NCBI GenBank assembly: GCA_050949905.1
Contig: JBMNGP010000034.1
Location: 191,163 to 255,162, forward strand
Origin: DUML01 sp050949905
GTDB taxonomy: Bacteria > Bacillota > Desulfitobacteriia > Desulfitobacteriales > Syntrophobotulaceae
Length of the DNA: 64,000 nucleotides
Direction: 5' to 3'
The position numbers were made by a program, and so were the translations under genes. Positions within the stretch are counted from its first letter, which is position 1; every line of letters begins with the position of its first letter. Below, one piece after another: positions 60,651 to 64,000 of the stretch. The notes under the pieces are model-generated. The model saw only the letters and a list, made by a program, of their open reading frames with translations, was not told where the DNA came from and did not search any database.

Positions 60651-61747
60651 TTACTTTTTCAAAAGCGAAGGCTTCAGCAGGATTTCATTAGGGTGGATAC
60701 TGCTGAGCCCCAGCTTTTGAAGGACATCGTATCCGTAGATGAAGCCGAACATATCAAAGGGCGATTTGTTGCCCAGCTTCTCTCTGGAATAGGAGTTGAT
60801 GTGCGACATCATCAGGTCAATATCCCCTTGGCATAGATTATCGAATGATGTGCCTTTGGGCAGTATTTTCCTTATGAATTCATGGTTGAGCTCCACATTG
60901 GGTTTCTGGTATGAGGCGTATGGATCGCAGTAAAACACACGCATCCTCTGGATGCCCTGGGCATCATACTCTAAAGCCTTAGGATTTGAAAACTCCGAAC
61001 CGTTATCAGCGAGACAGACTGAGAGAAGCCGACTGAACAGCTCCCTGCCAAGGGTTTGGTCCAAGCGATTAAAAACGTTGATAACGGACAGGGAGGTGTT
61101 GCGCTCCCTGATGAAGGCCAACATCAAATCGCAGGACTTGAACATCATCGTGAGCAGAACCTTGCCTCCAACACGCCCGATGAGCGAATCAATCTCAACA
61201 ACGGTAACATCTGAAGCTTCCTTGAAAGTCAGGAAATCGGCGTATGTACGCCCGATCCTGCAGGAGCAATCAACCTTATGCTCCACCGGTTTGGATTTCC
61301 GGGGCTTTATGCGGCAGACGCGGGGCATATCTATATTTTTTGCCTTGAGAAGGCCGCCGGCAACATAGCGATAGATGGATTTTTCACTGACTTCAAGGCT
61401 GTCGGCATTGTGGACTGCGATGTGATGGACAGAGTGGCCACGCCGGATGAGAGGAGAAACCAATTCGTCAAGGTAGAGCAGCTCATCCTCAGTAATATTC
61501 GCACCGGTGCGGGATTCTACCAGCATTTCACGATATGCCTCGTGGGCCTTTTTATGGAGATAATATTTTTTCCGCAGTACGCACTGGCGCTCTTCCACAC
61601 AGCCGTTGCAGACATAGGGAGGGTCATAAAGCTTGATGCACAGCCGTTCCTCGAATTCCTCGCATATAGCATTGCAATAATTACAGCTGGAACACTTTCT
61701 GGTGCAGTTGGGTTTATCCGCACAGAGCTGTATTTTTTGGCAGACAT
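60651..61747 (-). pseudogene. IS30-family transposase, copy 2, N-terminus missing
   Basis: Contains the C-terminal 366 codons of the same transposase as copy 1, including SVCLADNGSEFSNPKALEYD (second Asp), PYASYQKPNVELNHEFIRKI (Glu) and the end FMFGFIYG-type region DMFGFIYGYDVLQKLGLSSI. The HTH-bearing first ~70 residues are absent; homology with copy 1 stops at 61747 within CQKIQ. The part shared with copy 1 (687 bp) differs at one base, so the duplication is recent. An ATG at 61598 allows a 315-aa product without DNA-binding domain. Confidence 0.9.
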
Positions 61748-61906
61748 TGTTAATGCTGCCGCATAATGACCAAACACAGCTAGTGTATGCTGTCCAAGCT
61801 TTGACGGATAAACTGACCTAATATCGAGTCCGTCAGCTTACCGGTTTGAAAATATTAAGAGAGAAGCCGGTCGCCTCTTTAGCAAACCGGCAAGATATCA
61901 TCGAAA

Positions 61907-62161
61907 TCACTTCTGTGATTGAAGGTAAAGAAGATCCCCCCGGGCTTCATACAGTTTCTCCTTAAAAACCAGCGCGAACCAAGCTGTTCTATTTCGAGTA
62001 GGCGGATAGCGACAGAACTTATCATAGACTTTACAAACTGCTTCGCTCATCTCTTCCTGGCTAAACCTAAGATTTTCAGCTATTTGGGTTGCCAATGGCA
62101 GCAGATCGTAGAAGCCCGTTCGGATAAAATATTCTTCAAGGCTTAAAGCGCTATGCTTCAT
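61907..62161 (-). CDS. Small uncharacterised protein of the transposon module
   Basis: 84 aa, helical, acidic in the middle and basic near the end: MKHSALSLEEYFIRTGFYDL, ATQIAENLRFSQEEMSEAVC, KFCRYPPTRNRTAWFALVFK, EKLYEARGDLLYLQSQK. I do not recognise a named domain. Its ATG overlaps the ATPase TGA (ATGA at 62158-62161), so translation is coupled and the protein very likely works with the ATPase and transposase. Possible roles are target selection, regulation or immunity, none shown. Confidence 0.7.
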   Translation of the reverse strand: MKHSALSLEEYFIRTGFYDLLPLATQIAENLRFSQEEMSEAVCKVYDKFCRYPPTRNRTAWFALVFKEKLYEARGDLLYLQSQK

Positions 62162-62959
62162 GAGAGTTCCCCCTCAATGACCCGTTTAACCATCCGGTCG
62201 TCAATAATGCGGTGACCGTTTTGCGCACCATACATTAGAGCATGGGTACATACTTTATTAACGAGTCTTGCTGTTCCGCTGGAAAAACGGTAGATGTCAT
62301 CAATAGCTGAATCCGAAAAAATATCCTGGGTGGCTCCGGCATAAGTCAAATGTTGTTTAATATAGGCTCCTACTTCAGAGCGGTCATAATAGTTCAGTTT
62401 GCACTGCAGATCAATTCGCTGGCGAATCGCAGCGTACGATTGCAATCTGCAGCCGGTCCCAAAGCTCTGTTTGCCCTACCAGAATGAGGGCCATCGGGCT
62501 TTGGGCATCCATGTTCATGTTTAAGAGAAACCGGACTTCCTCCAGCATTTCTTTATCCAGAAGATGGGCTTCATCCACAACCACAACCGGCTGCTGATGG
62601 TGGACTGCCTGCATCAGTTCCACTTCCCGGTGCAGCTGCCGTTTGGCATCGCCCCGGTAGAATTTAGCTTCATGCCCGAGTTGTTCTAAAAGCCCTTTAT
62701 AAAAATGGCGCGGGGTAAGTTTGGAATCTGAAATATAGAGCACTTTAAATCTAGACAGATTTAGCGTTTCGGCATAACATCGAATGGTGGTTGTTTTGCC
62801 GGTTCCGCAGTCCCCGGTAATCACCGCAAACCATCTGCGTTCAGCTGCGTACTTAAGCCGGCCGAGGGTTTCTTCTAAAGCGGCTGATTTATATAAAGCC
62901 TGGGTGGGGATATCCCTGGAAAAGGGGATCCCGGTCAGGTTGTAAAAGGTTTCAAACAA
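62158..62959 (-). pseudogene. ExeA/TniB-like AAA ATPase with a single frameshift
   Basis: The first frame (62411-62959) has MFETFYNLTGIPFSRDIPTQ, Walker A ITGDCGTGKTTTIR, and Walker B VVVVDEAHLLDKEMLEEVRF followed by sensor-type LILVGQTELWDRLQ. The second frame (62158-62445) continues with LQSYAAIRQRIDLQCKLNYY and ends RRMVKRVIEGELS-like (DDRMVKRVIEGELS). One extra base near 62446 separates them; removing it gives 266 aa, the normal size. It is a TnsC/TniB/ExeA-type ATPase expected to regulate the transposase. It is broken here unless the base is a sequencing error or the ribosome slips. Confidence 0.85.
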
Positions 62960-63079
62960 GGCTGCCGTCCTCCTTTCCTAAACTGCGAAAGGAGATGGCG
63001 GAATTTTGGCGGCACTGTCTTTCTTTGTTTTTGGAGGTGGCGGCACTTAATAATCTGGAGGAATCTGCTGGTTTAAGCC

Positions 63080-64000
63080 CTAGGTGCTCGGTAAGCCCGG
63101 GCGTTTACCGACGTGCCGGCCAATTACTAATTCATGAGCCTTCCAGGGGGCATAGCCTTTATATTCAATCCTTAGTTCTGTAATATCTGCCGGGTCATAG
63201 ACAACATCTACGGTACATCCAATAAAATTTAAGCCCACCTCATATTTTTTGCCCATAAAGTTAATACAGCCTGATTTATCTACTTTACGCGTTTCACAGT
63301 GTAAAAAGGCGTTTGCTAAAACTTCTGGTTCAATAAAGCGCAGGGGATGGCGGTCACTTCTAAATGCTGCTTCAGGACTCTGGTTATTTTGCAGGGCATG
63401 ATGCGGTTTATTCTGGTAACACTCACTGAGCCAAATCTGGAAGAGCTCATTTAGCTTATCCAGGGTTTTAGGTTTTTCCAAGGCCGATTCCTTTAGGAAG
63501 GAATCTACGGTTTGGTTAAATTTTTCTACCTTGCCCGTGGCCTCCGGCGAGTAGGGCTTTGCATATAGTAGCCTTATCCCGAGTTTGGAGCAGGTCCGGG
63601 CCATCCATTTCGTTTTATACTGCTTCCCATTGTCAAAATACACCGCCTCCGGCGCACCGTGTTTTTGGATGGCATTACGGAAACAGTCTTCAACGATTGC
63701 CTGGTCTAAAGTCGGATAAAATGCGCCATGCAAAACAAACCGGGTCGCATCATCAAGGAAGGTTACAAGAAACACTTGTTTTTTCGTGCCCCCCGGGCCG
63801 ATTGGCAGATATGGACCGTATTTTATGTCCGAATGGACTAGTTGGTTGCGGTATCGTTGCTGGAATCTTCTGGCTGCAACACCATTATCCGTATACATCC
63901 GCATTTGCCGGCTACTGTAACCCCGCCCAGAGAGTTTCTCTTGCAAGGTAGAACGCTTGATTTCACCAGGTTTTGCTTTGCCTTCCCATTCCAAGATTTG
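63080..64000 (-). CDS. DD35E transposase (Mu/TniA/TnsB-like), 5' end outside window
   Basis: 307 codons are visible, open to the window edge. rve-type catalytic core: Asp in NQLVHSDIKYGPYLPIG, Asp in VYFDNGKQYK and Glu in EATGKVEKFNQ, with exactly 35 residues between the last two. A Mu-type C-terminal beta-barrel follows (NKPHHALQNNQSPEAAFRSD; GCINFMGKKYEVGLNFIGCT). This architecture, with an ATPase gene downstream, is that of TniA/TnsB/MuA-like transposases rather than IS21 IstA. A 120-bp gap to the ATPase holds a direct repeat TGGCGGCACT (63007-63016 and 63038-63047). Confidence 0.88.
   Translation of the reverse strand, partial: QILEWEGKAKPGEIKRSTLQEKLSGRGYSSRQMRMYTDNGVAARRFQQRYRNQLVHSDIKYGPYLPIGPGGTKKQVFLVTFLDDATRFVLHGAFYPTLDQAIVEDCFRNAIQKHGAPEAVYFDNGKQYKTKWMARTCSKLGIRLLYAKPYSPEATGKVEKFNQTVDSFLKESALEKPKTLDKLNELFQIWLSECYQNKPHHALQNNQSPEAAFRSDRHPLRFIEPEVLANAFLHCETRKVDKSGCINFMGKKYEVGLNFIGCTVDVVYDPADITELRIEYKGYAPWKAHELVIGRHVGKRPGLPST

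Larger units (their letters stand above)
61743..64000 (-). mobile_element. Transposon module: DD35E transposase, ExeA/TniB-like ATPase, small protein
   Basis: Three same-strand genes read transposase, ATPase, small protein, the last two overlapping by ATGA. The end at 61743-61760 carries one of the ~20-bp repeats and truncates the IS30 copy. An inverted repeat CCGGTTTG/CAAACCGG (61841-61890) lies between this end and the last gene. The other end is outside the window. No tniQ or resolvase gene is seen. The left boundary is tentative. Confidence 0.6.

Noticed and set aside
59492..61766. Paired plus-strand frames (59492-59965 and 61278-61766)
   Set aside because: They are identical only because both lie opposite the duplicated IS30 transposase; not genes.

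Overview
The window looks like a chromosome segment of an anaerobic, endospore-forming low-to-mid-GC Firmicute (Clostridia, Peptococcaceae/Desulfitobacteriaceae-like). This is inferred from a ytxC sporulation gene next to the thrS region, T-box leaders before thrS and pheST, an L20-type leader before infC-rpmI-rplT, hybrid-cluster protein, butyrate kinase and acyl-CoA dehydrogenase/EtfBA remnants, and strong AGGAGG ribosome binding sites with frequent TTG and GTG starts. No rRNA, tRNA or CRISPR array was seen.

Layout. 1-7 kb: a regulatory and envelope-stress block holding a kinase-like/AAA ATPase protein that runs off the left edge, an OmpR-type regulator, a GAF-LuxR regulator, PspA, a clostripain-family lipoprotein and a GIDE-domain membrane protein. 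7-12 kb: a BCCT transporter gene with three frameshifts, an ISL3 element sitting exactly in the poly-U tract of the hcp terminator, and hcp with a palindromic operator centred 41.5 bp upstream of a predicted start. 12-20 kb: a PAS-GGDEF cyclase, pgi, a phosphohexomutase, a metal-sensor type ArsR with a perfect palindromic operator, a ferritin-like protein, a YkvI-type transporter and a sensor protein without an output domain. 20-36 kb: ytxC, a five-gene peptide ABC transporter plus amidohydrolase lying between ytxC and thrS, thrS with its T-box, yhaM, a BMP-type lipoprotein, apbE, infC (AUU start)-rpmI-rplT and a SpoU-type methyltransferase. 36-41 kb: a YqzL-like small gene, T-box, pheS, pheT, zapA, and a group IIC intron 5' remnant directly behind the zapA terminator. 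41-48 kb: ACT-domain protein and DUF711 protein, then a butyrate kinase and an acyl-CoA dehydrogenase that both lost their 5' ends on either side of one IS4 element, followed by intact etfBA. 47-56 kb: an alkaline-phosphatase-superfamily enzyme, a U32 peptidase, mutS2 and a class A penicillin-binding protein. 56-64 kb: a mobile-element graveyard with an ISL3 end remnant, a dctM gene cut by an IS3 element, two complementary truncated IS30 copies, an array of degenerate ~20 bp repeats, and a three-gene transposon module (DD35E transposase, ExeA/TniB-like ATPase with one frameshift, small coupled protein) that continues past the right edge.

The best candidates for new biology are the transposase/ATPase/small-protein module with the repeat array beside it, the nested palindrome carried inside the ISL3 element, and the PspA/clostripain/GIDE cluster next to a split kinase-GAF regulator. 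The window also records rearrangements: IS-linked deletion of a fatty-acid gene region, insertion into a terminator, and decay of a compatible-solute transporter.
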